From DATHGT01 sp035317605 (GTDB taxonomy: Bacteria > Methylomirabilota > Methylomirabilia > Rokubacteriales > CSP1-6), in NCBI GenBank assembly GCA_035317605.1, contig DATHGT010000213.1, forward strand, positions 1-64,000: a stretch of DNA of 64,000 bases, written 5' to 3'. A model generated the notes under the pieces. The model was not told the DNA's origin. It made no database searches and saw only the letters and a list, made by a program, of their open reading frames with translations. Position 1 is the first letter of the stretch, and every line of letters starts with the position of its first letter. Made by a program: the position numbers and the translations under genes. Shown in pieces: positions 25,514 through 33,997 of the stretch.

Positions 25514-27025
25514 GTGCTGGCCCGGGTGCTGTCCGCCGCGTTGCTCGGTGTCGAGGCCGTCCTCGTGCGCGTGGAGGTCGACGTCGCCAGCGGCCTGCCC
25601 GCGTTCACCACGGTCGGACTGCCCGATTCCGCCGTTCGCGAGAGCCGCGAGCGCGTGCGGACGGCCATCCGCAACGCGGGGTTCGGCTTCCCGTCGGATC
25701 GAATCACCGTCAACCTGTCGCCCGCGGATCTGCGCAAGGAGGGCGCGTCATTCGATCTGCCGATCGCCCTGGGCATCCTGGCCGCGACCGGATCGCTCAA
25801 GCCTTACGACGAGCCGTTCGCGGTGGTCGGCGAGCTGGCGCTCGACGGTCAGATCCAGCCCGTGCGGGGGACGCTCGCGGTCACCCTGGCCTGCCGCAAG
25901 CGCGGAATCCGCACGCTGCTCGTCCCGGCCGCCAATCGCGCCGAGGCGGCGGCCGTCGAGGGGGTGCGCGCGATCGGGGCCTTCACGCTCGGCGAAGCCG
26001 TCGGCCTGCTCAACGGCGATCTCCACGAGGCGCCGCCGGAGGCCCCCCCCGCCCCCGAGCCAGCAGTCGACGAGATCGACTTCCTCGACGTGCGCGGTCA
26101 GCTCCACGCCAAGCGTGCGCTGGAGATCGCGGCGGCCGGCGCCCACAACCTACTTTTGGTGGGTCCGCCCGGCAGCGGCAAGACCATGCTGGCGCGCCGG
26201 CTCACCACGATCCTGCCCGCGCTCACCGCGGACGAGGCGATCGAGGTGTCGACGATCTGGAGCGTGGCGGGACTGCTGCCGGGCGGCGCTGCCCTCGTCC
26301 GCCACCGGCCGTTTCGGGCGCCTCATCACACGATCTCCGCGCCGGGTCTCGTGGGCGGGGGCGGGCCTCCGCATCCGGGCGAGGTGACGTTCGCCCACCT
26401 GGGCGTGCTCTTCCTCGACGAGCTGCCGGAATTCCCGCAGCACGTGCTCGAATCGCTGCGCCAGCCGCTGGAGGACGGGCGGGTGACGATCGCCCGCGCG
26501 AGCGGCGTCGGGGACTTTCCCGCGCGGTTCCAGCTCGTGGGCGCCGCCAACCCGTGCCGGCGGGGCTGCGCTTCGCTGGACCTCTGCGTGTGCACGGCGG
26601 CCGAGCGCAGCCGTTATCTCGGGCGGCTCTCGCGTCCACTGCTCGACCGGATCGATCTGCACGTGGAGCTGCCGGCGCTGTCTCACGCCGAACTCGGCGC
26701 GTCGTCGGGGGAATCGTCCGCGGCCGTCCGAGGGCGCGTGCACGCGGCCCGCGAGCGTCAGCGAGCGCGCTTACGCGGTCTGAAGATTCGCGTGAACGCC
26801 GAGCTGAACGCCCGCCAGATCCGGCGCTTCTGCTCGGTCCCCATCGAGGCCGAGCGGCTGCTCGCCGCCGCCATGACCCGGCTCGGGCTTTCCGCGCGCG
26901 GCCACGATCGCGTCCTCAAAGTCGCGCGCACGATCGCGGACCTGGAAGGCGCTGACGGGATCAACACCGAGCACTGCGCCGAGGCCCTCCAGTATCGTGG
27001 CCTCGACCGTCGCTGGCGGGCCTAG
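25514..27025 (+). CDS. comM: YifB/ComM family Mg-chelatase-like AAA ATPase
   Basis: A 503-residue protein of the YifB family. The GTG at 25514 gives MLARVLSAALLGVEA, the conserved family N-terminus; a GTG at 25472 would add 14 unconserved residues. The N-terminal ChlI-like domain includes GLPDSAVRESRERV, Walker A is GPPGSGKTMLARR and GVLFLDELPEF is Walker B. The CRRGC and CVC cysteines form the family's zinc-like site. The Haemophilus and Vibrio relative ComM is a helicase that drives branch migration in natural transformation, which fits a genome with a complete type IV pilus locus. The stop overlaps the convergent transglycosylase gene by 4 bases. Confidence 0.9.
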   Translation: MLARVLSAALLGVEAVLVRVEVDVASGLPAFTTVGLPDSAVRESRERVRTAIRNAGFGFPSDRITVNLSPADLRKEGASFDLPIALGILAATGSLKPYDEPFAVVGELALDGQIQPVRGTLAVTLACRKRGIRTLLVPAANRAEAAAVEGVRAIGAFTLGEAVGLLNGDLHEAPPEAPPAPEPAVDEIDFLDVRGQLHAKRALEIAAAGAHNLLLVGPPGSGKTMLARRLTTILPALTADEAIEVSTIWSVAGLLPGGAALVRHRPFRAPHHTISAPGLVGGGGPPHPGEVTFAHLGVLFLDELPEFPQHVLESLRQPLEDGRVTIARASGVGDFPARFQLVGAANPCRRGCASLDLCVCTAAERSRYLGRLSRPLLDRIDLHVELPALSHAELGASSGESSAAVRGRVHAARERQRARLRGLKIRVNAELNARQIRRFCSVPIEAERLLAAAMTRLGLSARGHDRVLKVARTIADLEGADGINTEHCAEALQYRGLDRRWRA

Positions 27026-27708
27026 AGCTTTCCCTTCGGAGGAATGTTGGTGTACGTGACGGTGCCGTCCGGCGACTCGACGCGATACGTGTACTGTGGC
27101 GGCTCGGGGGCTGGCGAGGCGGCGACGGCCGGCGCGGGGGCGAAGAGACCCAGGATCCGCGTGACGTAGTCGCGGGTCTCCCGGAACGGCGGGATGCCCC
27201 CGTGGTTCGCCACCGCCTGCTCGCCAGCGTTGTAGGCGGCGAGCGCGAGCTTCAGATCGCTGCCGAAGCGATCGATCAGGCCGCGCAGGTGGCGCACGCC
27301 GCCGTCGATGTTCTCTCGCGGATCGAACGAGTTGCGGACGCCGAGCATCGAGGCCGTGCCCGGCATGAGCTGCATCAATCCCCTGGCGCCCTTCGGAGAC
27401 ACCGCGCGCGAGTTGAATCCGGACTCGACGCGGATGACGGCCTTGATCAAGGCCTCCTCCACGCCGTAACGCTCGGCGGCTTCCCGGATCTCCCGAGCGT
27501 AGGGGGCCAGGTCAGGCAGGGGCAGCTGGAGCCACCCGCGCTCGGTGCCCGAGGTGAAGCCCATCCGCTGATACTGGGGATCCGTGGGGGTATTCGTGAA
27601 GTGGACGGTCCCGTCGGTCTCGACGAAACGGAAGGTCTCGGCGCCGGCGGGGACGGCGAGCAGCACGAGGACGGCCACGGTGACCAGGACGGAATGAGCG
27701 CGCGTCAC
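27022..27708 (-). CDS. Lytic transglycosylase (SLT family) with DUF4124-like N-terminus
   Basis: A 228-residue exported peptidoglycan lytic enzyme. After a signal peptide (VLVTVAVLVLLAVPAGA) comes a short TFRFVETDGTVHFTNTP segment of DUF4124 type. The SLT catalytic domain follows, with glutamate E95 in IRVESGFNSRAVSPKGARG, LMQLMPGTA and LALAAYNAGEQAV. The C-terminus repeats a second YTYRVESPDGTVTYTNIPP segment, so the DUF4124-like element occurs at both ends. It ends the minus-strand heat-shock gene series, 33 bases after lon, suggesting read-through expression under envelope or protein stress. Confidence 0.9.
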   Translation of the reverse strand: MTRAHSVLVTVAVLVLLAVPAGAETFRFVETDGTVHFTNTPTDPQYQRMGFTSGTERGWLQLPLPDLAPYAREIREAAERYGVEEALIKAVIRVESGFNSRAVSPKGARGLMQLMPGTASMLGVRNSFDPRENIDGGVRHLRGLIDRFGSDLKLALAAYNAGEQAVANHGGIPPFRETRDYVTRILGLFAPAPAVAASPAPEPPQYTYRVESPDGTVTYTNIPPKGKL

Positions 27709-27741
27709 CCGGCTATCTTACCGAATCCCGCCGGCCCCCTG

Positions 27742-30108
27742 TCAAGCCAGGGCTCGAACGCTGGCCGACTCCTCCAGAGCCAGATTCACCGCCTCGAACG
27801 CCGATTCGACGAGATGGAAGGTCATCGCGTCGCGGACCTCCCGCGGCACGTCCTCCAGCAAATTCCGTTCGTTACGCCGCGGCAGGACGACGGTCCGCAC
27901 CCCGGCCCGGTGGGCGGCCAGGACCTTCTCCTTGATGCCGCCGACCGGCAGCACCCGGCCCGAAAGGCTGACCTCACCGGTCATGGCGAGCCCCGCGCGC
28001 ACGCGGCGGCCGGTCAAGAGCGACACCAGCGCCGTGGTCAGCGTGATGCCCGCCGAAGGCCCATCCTTGGGGATCGCGCCCGCCGGAATGTGGACGTGGA
28101 GGTCGGCGGTCTCCCAGAAGCTCGCGGAGATGCCGAGCTCGGGGGCATGCGACCGCACCCACGACAGCGCCGCCTGGGCGGATTCCTTCATGACGTCGCC
28201 GAGCTGACCGGTGAGCGTGAGGGTCCGCGCGCCCTTCATGCGCGCCACCTCGATCAGCAGGATGTCGCCGCCGGCCGGGGTCCACGCCAACCCGATCGCC
28301 ACCCCGGCCACGCGCGTCCGCTCTTCCAGCTCCTCGTACTCGAAACGCGGCACCCCGAGAAACGCGGTGACGATGTCGGGGGTGACGACCACCGGCTGCG
28401 TGCGGCCCTCGGCCCGCCGGCGCGTGATCTTCCGGCACACGCTGGCGATCTCGCGCTCGAGGTTGCGGACTCCGGCCTCGCGCGTGTACCCGCGCGCGAG
28501 CAACCGGAGGGACTCCGGAACGAAGCTCACGTCCGCGGCGGGATCGAGCCCGTGCTCGCGCGCCTGCTTCGGGATGAGGTGCGTCTGCGCGATCTTGACC
28601 TTCTCTTCCTCGGTGTATCCGGCGAGCGGGATCACTTCCATCCGGTCGCGTAGCGGAGCCGGCACGGTGTCGATCACGTTGGCCGTGGTGATGAACAGCA
28701 CCCGCGAGAGATCGAAGGCGACGTCGAGATAGTGATCGCGAAACGTCCCGTTCTGCTCGGGGTCGAGGACTTCGAGCAGGGCCGAGGCGGGGTCGCCGCG
28801 GAAGTCCATGCCCAGCTTGTCGATCTCGTCGAGCATGAACACCGGATTCTTGGTGCCGGCCCGCCGCAGGCCCTGGAGGACCTGTCCGGGCAGCGCGCCG
28901 ATGTACGTCCGACGGTGACCGCGGACTTCGGCCTCGTCGCGCATGCCTCCGAGGGACAACCGGTGGAACTTCCGCCCGAGGGCGCGCGCCACCGACCGGC
29001 CGAGCGACGTCTTGCCGACGCCGGGCGGACCGACGAAGCACAGGATCGGGTCCTTGCCCGCCGGCCGCATCTTCTTCACGGCCAGGTACTCCAGGATCCG
29101 CTCCTTGATCTTGTCCAGGCCCTCGTGATCCTCGTCGAGGATCTTGGCCGCCGCCTCGATGTCGGTGTTGTCGGTGGTCTCCTGCGTCCACGGCATGGAG
29201 ACGAGCCAGTCGATGTAGGTCCGGGCCACCGTGTACTCGGCGGCGGCCGGCGGCATCTTGGCGAGCCGATCGAGCTCGCGCCGCGCCTCCTTCTGCGCCT
29301 CCTCGGTCATGCCCGCGGCCTCGATCTTCTCCCGGAGCGCGTCGATCTCCTGGGTGCGCTCGTCGGCCTCCCCCAGCTCCTTCTGAATGGCCTTGAGCTG
29401 TTCGCGCAAGTAGTACTCGCGCTGGGTCTTGGACATCTCGGACTGGACCTCGGACTGGATCTTCGAGCCGAGCTCGAGAACCTTGGCCTCCTTGCCGAGG
29501 GCTTCGATCAGCTTCCCGAGTCGCGGCTTGACGGCCACCGTTTGCAGCAGTTCCTGCTTGAGCGGGAGCGGCAGCGTCGGCAACGAGGCCGCGATCAGAT
29601 CGGCGACCTGCCCCGGCGCTTCGGTCCCCGACACCACGCTCGCCAGCTCGCCCGGAAGCGTCGGCGACAGCGCCACGATTTGCTGGAAGAGCGACGCCGC
29701 GCTGCGGGTGAGGGCCTGGGCCTCGACGTCCTGGTCCTCCTCCTCGACCAGGCTTTCCACACGCGCGCGCAGGTACGGAGTCGTCTCGATCACCTCGACG
29801 ATCCGGAACCGGCCGAGTCCCTGCACGACCAGACGGAGCGTGCCGTCCGGCTGCTTGAGGACTTTGTGGATCAGGCTGAGGGTGCCGATCCCGTGCAGGC
29901 CGTCGGCATCGGGCGCGTCTTCCGACGGGTCCTTCTGCATGACGGCGCCGACCAGGCGGCCGCCCTGCGTCGCGTCTTCGATCAGGCGCACCGACGAGGT
30001 GCGCCCCGCGGCGAGCGGAACGACGGCGTGCGGAAAGACCACCGCGGATCGCAGTGGGAGAATGCCGAGGATATCGGGGAGTACGCGCGGATCGCGTTGT
30101 TCAGCCAT
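27742..30108 (-). CDS. lon: ATP-dependent Lon protease
   Basis: A 788-residue LonA-type protease. The N-terminal substrate domain (ILPLRSAVVFPHAVVPL) and the coiled-coil region precede the AAA+ module with Walker A GPPGVGKTSLGR. The protease domain has the serine-lysine dyad S685 (PKDGPSAGIT) and K726 (GGIKEKVLAAHRAG). It degrades misfolded and regulatory proteins in the cytoplasm. Its position 21 bases after the hspR-like gene in the heat-shock operon matches its role and suggests direct HspR control. An unusual feature is the pairing with a transglycosylase downstream. Confidence 0.95.
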   Translation of the reverse strand: MAEQRDPRVLPDILGILPLRSAVVFPHAVVPLAAGRTSSVRLIEDATQGGRLVGAVMQKDPSEDAPDADGLHGIGTLSLIHKVLKQPDGTLRLVVQGLGRFRIVEVIETTPYLRARVESLVEEEDQDVEAQALTRSAASLFQQIVALSPTLPGELASVVSGTEAPGQVADLIAASLPTLPLPLKQELLQTVAVKPRLGKLIEALGKEAKVLELGSKIQSEVQSEMSKTQREYYLREQLKAIQKELGEADERTQEIDALREKIEAAGMTEEAQKEARRELDRLAKMPPAAAEYTVARTYIDWLVSMPWTQETTDNTDIEAAAKILDEDHEGLDKIKERILEYLAVKKMRPAGKDPILCFVGPPGVGKTSLGRSVARALGRKFHRLSLGGMRDEAEVRGHRRTYIGALPGQVLQGLRRAGTKNPVFMLDEIDKLGMDFRGDPASALLEVLDPEQNGTFRDHYLDVAFDLSRVLFITTANVIDTVPAPLRDRMEVIPLAGYTEEEKVKIAQTHLIPKQAREHGLDPAADVSFVPESLRLLARGYTREAGVRNLEREIASVCRKITRRRAEGRTQPVVVTPDIVTAFLGVPRFEYEELEERTRVAGVAIGLAWTPAGGDILLIEVARMKGARTLTLTGQLGDVMKESAQAALSWVRSHAPELGISASFWETADLHVHIPAGAIPKDGPSAGITLTTALVSLLTGRRVRAGLAMTGEVSLSGRVLPVGGIKEKVLAAHRAGVRTVVLPRRNERNLLEDVPREVRDAMTFHLVESAFEAVNLALEESASVRALA

Positions 30109-30129
30109 GGACTCGCGCCACCTGCTTTC

Positions 30130-30516
30130 TCAGTACAGATCGACGGGCTGGAGCTGACCGGCGGCGGCCTTCACCAAAGCCTCCCCCGGCGCTCGGCCCT
30201 CGAGATCCTGCATCGCCACCCCGCTCTCGCGGAGATACGCGAGCAGATCCTCGATCTGTCTCTGCATGTCGACCATTCGACGTCGCATCCTTGTGATGAT
30301 CTCGACGCCGGCCAGATTCACCCCGAGGTCGCGGGTGAGCCGGAGCAAGCGGGCCAGCTCTTCCACGTCCTCCGCGGAATACATCCGGGTGCGCCCTTCG
30401 GTGCGACTGGGCCGCAGCAGTCCCTTCTTCTCGTAGAAGCGCAGCGTCTGAGGGTGCACGCCGACCATCTGGGCCACGACCCCGATCATGTAGAGCGGTT
30501 TGCCCCGATCGGTCAT
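30130..30516 (-). CDS. hspR: HspR-like MerR-family heat-shock repressor
   Basis: A 128-residue MerR-type DNA-binding protein. LYMIGVVAQMVGVHPQTLRF and GRTRMYSAEDVEEL form the winged helix-turn-helix, and DLGVNLAGVEII is the segment typical of HspR, the repressor of dnaK operons in actinobacteria and some Gram-negative lineages. A coiled region (MRRRMVDMQRQIEDLLAYL) follows for dimerisation. It overlaps the J-protein stop by 4 bases and sits inside the dnaK operon, as in Streptomyces. In known systems HspR works with DnaK as co-repressor; feedback here is inferred. Confidence 0.88.
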   Translation of the reverse strand: MTDRGKPLYMIGVVAQMVGVHPQTLRFYEKKGLLRPSRTEGRTRMYSAEDVEELARLLRLTRDLGVNLAGVEIITRMRRRMVDMQRQIEDLLAYLRESGVAMQDLEGRAPGEALVKAAAGQLQPVDLY

Positions 30517-31400
30517 CCGGCGCCTCCGGCGTACCGTTCGAGACTCTCGCGCGGAGCCATCGGCATCAGCCGCTCGAGCTGCCGCACCAGTTCATCGGTC
30601 CGTTCGTCGAGGCCCCTCGGCATCACGACCTGGATCGTCACGAAGAGATCACCGGTGCCGTCGGCCATCAGTCGCGGCAGCCCCTGGCCCCGAAGACGAA
30701 ACGTCTGGCCACCGGTGGTGCCCGGCGGCACCACGAGAAACGCTTCGCCGCCCGGCGTGGGCACACGCACGCGTGCGCCGCGGATCGCTTCCCACACGCT
30801 GATGGCCACCTCGCAATGCACGGCGTCGCCCTTACGCTTGAAAAATGGGTGCTCGCGCACGCGCGTGCTGACGACGAGATCGCCTCGCGGCCCCCCCAGA
30901 GGCGCCGCGCTTCCCTCGCCGGGGAGACAGACCTGGCCGCCGGATTCCACGCCAGCGGGGATCGTCACCGCCACCGCGTCCACCCGGCGGTGCACCCCGC
31001 GCCCCGCGCACCGCTGGCAGCCCGACCCGCGGCCGTCGTGACCGCGCGCATCGCAGCTGCCGCAGGGCGAGAAGCGCTGGACGTCGAGAGTCAGCCGCAC
31101 GCCGCGCGCGGCGTCAGCGAACGACAGGTCCACGCCGACGTGGACGTCGTCGCCCCGCCGGCTCTGGTCGATGACCCCGGCGACCACCTGGTGGCCGAAG
31201 CGGTCGTACATGCCCCGCGCGGCGGGATCGTTGAGCACTCGATACGCCTCGGCGATCTCGTCGAAGAGCGAGCGGGCCTCCTCGTCCCAGAGGTTGACGT
31301 CCGGCGAGTACTGCCGCGCGAGCTGTCGATACGCCTGACGGATCTCGCGCGGAGCCGCCGTCGCCGCGATGCCGAGCACGGCGTAGTAATCGCGACGCAT
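30513..31400 (-). CDS. dnaJ: J-domain (DnaJ/CbpA-like) co-chaperone with SPD in place of HPD
   Basis: A 295-residue class I-like J-protein. The J-domain is at residues 3-70 (DYYAVLGIAATAAPREIRQA), but the invariant HPD tripeptide is SPD: S32 is encoded by TCG at 31307-31305. The Gly/Phe linker is nearly absent. Only two CxxC pairs remain (C113/C116 and C128/C131), half the zinc-finger set of DnaJ. The C-terminal substrate-binding domains are intact (PPGTTGGQTFRLRGQGLP). HPD is needed to stimulate DnaK ATPase in known systems, so this protein may hold substrates or act on DnaK differently. It lies 7 bases after dnaK and overlaps hspR. Confidence 0.88.
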   Translation of the reverse strand: MRRDYYAVLGIAATAAPREIRQAYRQLARQYSPDVNLWDEEARSLFDEIAEAYRVLNDPAARGMYDRFGHQVVAGVIDQSRRGDDVHVGVDLSFADAARGVRLTLDVQRFSPCGSCDARGHDGRGSGCQRCAGRGVHRRVDAVAVTIPAGVESGGQVCLPGEGSAAPLGGPRGDLVVSTRVREHPFFKRKGDAVHCEVAISVWEAIRGARVRVPTPGGEAFLVVPPGTTGGQTFRLRGQGLPRLMADGTGDLFVTIQVVMPRGLDERTDELVRQLERLMPMAPRESLERYAGGAG

Positions 31401-31406
31401 GAGTCC

Positions 31407-33326
31407 CTACTTCTTGTCGGCCTTCCGGTCACCGAGGTCCTCGAACTCGGCGTCGACGACCTCGCCTTCCTTGGGGCCGCTGGCGCGCCCGTCACCGGTC
31501 GGGCCGGCATCGGGCGCCCCCGGCTGGGCCTGGGACTGGTACATGACCTCGGCCAGCTTGTGGGCCGCGCGCGTCAGCGTCTCCTGGGCACGCTTCATCC
31601 GCTCCACGTCCTCACCCTTGAGGGCTTCACGGGCCTCGGCCAGCGCGTCGTCGATCGCCTTGCGGTCACCCTCGCCGAGCTTGCTCCCGTGCTCACCGAG
31701 CGTGCGCTCGGTCGAGTACACCAGCGAGTCGGTCTGGTTCCGCACCTCGATCTCTTCCTTGCGCTTGGTGTCCTCGGCCGCGTTGGTCTGGGCGTCCTTC
31801 ACCATGCGCTCGATCTCGTCCTTGGTCAGCCCGGACGAGGCGGTGATGGTGATGTTCTGCTGCTTGCTCGTCGCCTTGTCGGTGGCCGAGACGTTCAGGA
31901 TGCCGTTGGCGTCGATGTCGAACGCCACCTCGACCTGGGGCACGCCGCGTGGCGCCGGAGGGATGCCCACCAGGTGAAACTTGCCCAGCGTCCGGTTGTC
32001 GCGCGCCATCGGCCGCTCACCCTGCATCACGTGCACCTCGACCGACGTCTGACTGTCCGCCGCGGTCGTGAAGATCTGGCTCTCCTTGGTCGGGATGCGC
32101 GAGTTCCGCTGGATGAGCGGGGTCATCACGCCCCCCAGGGTCTCGATGCCGAGGGACAGCGGAGTGACGTCGACCAGAACGACGTTCTCGACCTCACCGG
32201 TGAGCACGGCGCCCTGCACGGCCGCGCCGACCGCCACCACCTCGTCGGGATTCACGCCCTTGTGCGGCTCTCGACCGAAGAGGGCCTTCACGGCCTCCTG
32301 CACCTTCGGCATCCGCGTTTGCCCGCCGACCAGCACGACCTCGTTGATGTCCTTGGCGGTTACGCCGGCGTCCTGCATGGCCTGCCGGCAGGGTCCGAGC
32401 GTGCGCTCGACCAGGTCGGCCACCAGCGACTCGAGCTTGGCGCGCGTCAGCGTCAGCACCAGGTGCTTGGGTCCCGACGCGTCAGCCGTGATGAACGGCA
32501 GGTTGATCTCCGTCTGCACGGTCGTCGACAGCTCGCACTTGGCCTTCTCGGCCGCCTCCTTCAACCGCTGGAGGGCCATCCGGTCCTTTCGGAGGTCGAT
32601 GCCGTGTTCCTTCTTGAACTCGTCGGCGATCCAGTCCATGACCTTCTGGTCGAAGTCGTCGCCACCCAGGTGCGTGTCGCCGTTGGTGGCCTTGACCTCG
32701 AAGACGCCCTCGCCGATCTCGAGGATCGAGACGTCGAACGTACCGCCGCCGAGGTCGTAGACCGCGATCGTCTCGTCCTTCTTCTTGTCCAGCCCGTAGG
32801 CGAGCGCCGCGGCCGTGGGCTCGTTGATGATGCGCAGGACTTCGAGGCCGGCGATCTTGCCGGCGTCCTTGGTGGCCTGTCGCTGGCTGTCATTGAAGTA
32901 GGCCGGCACCGTGATCACCGCCTGGGTGACCTTCTCTCCGAGATAGGCTTCGGCGGCTTCCTTCAGCTTCCGGAGAATCATGGCGGAGATTTCGGGAGGG
33001 GCATACTGCTTGCCCCGCACTTCGACGCGAGCGTCGCCGTTCGCGGCCTTGACGGCCTTGTAGGGGACGAGCTTGATCTCCTGCAGGATCTCGTCGTAGC
33101 GACGGCCCATGAACCGCTTGATCGAGAACACGGTGTTCTCCGGGTTCGTAATGGCCTGGCGCTTGGCGACTTGGCCGCCGAGGATCTCACCTTCTTTGGT
33201 GAAGCCGACCACCGAGGGCGTGAGGCGGCTGCCCTCTTGATTCGCGATCACGGTCGGGTTGCCGCCCTCGACGACCGCCACGACCGAGTTCGTCGTCCCC
33301 AAGTCGATCCCGATGACCTTTGCCAT
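31407..33326 (-). CDS. dnaK: Hsp70 chaperone DnaK
   Basis: A 639-residue Hsp70. IGIDLGTTNSVVAVVEGG is the phosphate-1 motif, VYDLGGGTFDVSILEI is phosphate 2 and VVLVGGQTRMPKVQ is the adenosine region. The substrate-binding domain begins near VLVDVTPLSLGIETLGG, the helical lid follows, and the conserved acidic end EGEVVDAEFEDL is present. The alanine/glycine-rich tail linker is short. It follows hsp20 by 60 bases containing a GC hairpin and precedes the J-protein by 7 bases. No grpE is in this operon, so the nucleotide exchange factor must be encoded elsewhere. Confidence 0.97.
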   Translation of the reverse strand: MAKVIGIDLGTTNSVVAVVEGGNPTVIANQEGSRLTPSVVGFTKEGEILGGQVAKRQAITNPENTVFSIKRFMGRRYDEILQEIKLVPYKAVKAANGDARVEVRGKQYAPPEISAMILRKLKEAAEAYLGEKVTQAVITVPAYFNDSQRQATKDAGKIAGLEVLRIINEPTAAALAYGLDKKKDETIAVYDLGGGTFDVSILEIGEGVFEVKATNGDTHLGGDDFDQKVMDWIADEFKKEHGIDLRKDRMALQRLKEAAEKAKCELSTTVQTEINLPFITADASGPKHLVLTLTRAKLESLVADLVERTLGPCRQAMQDAGVTAKDINEVVLVGGQTRMPKVQEAVKALFGREPHKGVNPDEVVAVGAAVQGAVLTGEVENVVLVDVTPLSLGIETLGGVMTPLIQRNSRIPTKESQIFTTAADSQTSVEVHVMQGERPMARDNRTLGKFHLVGIPPAPRGVPQVEVAFDIDANGILNVSATDKATSKQQNITITASSGLTKDEIERMVKDAQTNAAEDTKRKEEIEVRNQTDSLVYSTERTLGEHGSKLGEGDRKAIDDALAEAREALKGEDVERMKRAQETLTRAAHKLAEVMYQSQAQPGAPDAGPTGDGRASGPKEGEVVDAEFEDLGDRKADKK

Positions 33327-33355
33327 GTTCCCCGTTCTCCAATCTTTTGAAGTCG

Positions 33356-33378
33356 GAGGGGGCCTGGACGGCCCCCTC
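33356..33378 (-). repeat. GC hairpin between hsp20 and dnaK
   Basis: GAGGGGGCC and GGCCCCCTC form a perfect 9-bp stem around a 5-base loop. No T-tract follows on the minus strand, so it is unlikely to be a strong intrinsic terminator; RNA processing, stability control or partial termination between the two chaperone genes is more likely. Confidence 0.6.
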
Positions 33379-33386
33379 GGAGGCCG

Positions 33387-33863
33387 CTACGCCACTTCGA
33401 TCTTGATTTCCTTCGGCTTGACCTCTTCGACCTTCGGCAGCCGAATCTCCAGCACGCCGTCGCGATAGGTTGCCTTCACCTTGTCCGCCTGCACCGGGAT
33501 GGGCAGCGGCATCGAACGCTCGAACTTGCCGTACACGCGCTCGAGCCGGTGGAACCCCTCGACCTCCACGTCGCGCTCGAACCGGCGCTCCCCCTTCACG
33601 GTCAGCACGTCGCCGGTGATCGAGACGCTCACTTCCTTCTCTCGAACTCCGGGCAACTCGCAGGTCACGAGCAAGTCGTCCTTCGTCTCGTACATGTCGG
33701 CCAGCGGCGCCCACATGCGCTCGCCCGCCACCAGGCTCGCCGGCCGCCCGAAGAAGCGATCGAGCAGTCGATTCATTTCACCCTGGATCTCGTTCGCGTT
33801 TCGGAACGGCTCCCACCGCTCCACTGCCGTTCCATACGGACGCCACCGATCAATCGTCGCCAT
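33387..33863 (-). CDS. Hsp20 / alpha-crystallin family small heat-shock protein
   Basis: A 158-residue small heat-shock protein. It starts at ATG 33863 after GAGAGGGAAG. The N-terminal arm (DRWRPYGTAVERWEPF) precedes the crystallin domain starting near MWAPLADMYETKDDLLVTC, with ELPGVREKEVSVSI. It ends with the A..DGVLEIRLPK motif and a C-terminal KPKEIKIEVA tail containing the I-x-V anchor. It binds unfolding proteins as oligomers. It is the first gene of the heat-shock operon and has its own sigma-70-like promoter. Confidence 0.93.
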   Translation of the reverse strand: MATIDRWRPYGTAVERWEPFRNANEIQGEMNRLLDRFFGRPASLVAGERMWAPLADMYETKDDLLVTCELPGVREKEVSVSITGDVLTVKGERRFERDVEVEGFHRLERVYGKFERSMPLPIPVQADKVKATYRDGVLEIRLPKVEEVKPKEIKIEVA

Positions 33864-33923
33864 AGGCTTCCCTCTCCTGGTCTTCCCCAGCACGCTCAGC
33901 TGGAATGATATGAGTACGCGCAA

Positions 33924-33952
33924 TGTATATCAGATGAGTGTTGACATGTCAA
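33924..33952 (-). promoter_or_regulatory. Sigma-70-type promoter of the heat-shock operon, with palindromic -35
   Basis: On the minus strand TTGACA (33952-33947) is followed 17 bases later by TATACA (33929-33924). The -35 hexamer is one half of a perfect 12-bp palindrome TTGACATGTCAA (33941-33952), which could be a repressor site. Transcription would start near 33917, about 53 bases before hsp20. No CIRCE element and no full HAIR (CTTGAGT-N7-ACTCAAG) match was found. Confidence 0.6.
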
Positions 33953-33997
33953 ATACTGCAGAGACTCCAGCGATTTGGTTTTTAGGCATCGCAAAGC

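Noticed and set aside
33864..33997. CIRCE element upstream of hsp20
   Set aside because: GAGTGTTGA resembles one CIRCE half, but no matching TTAGCACTC half occurs 9 bases away.
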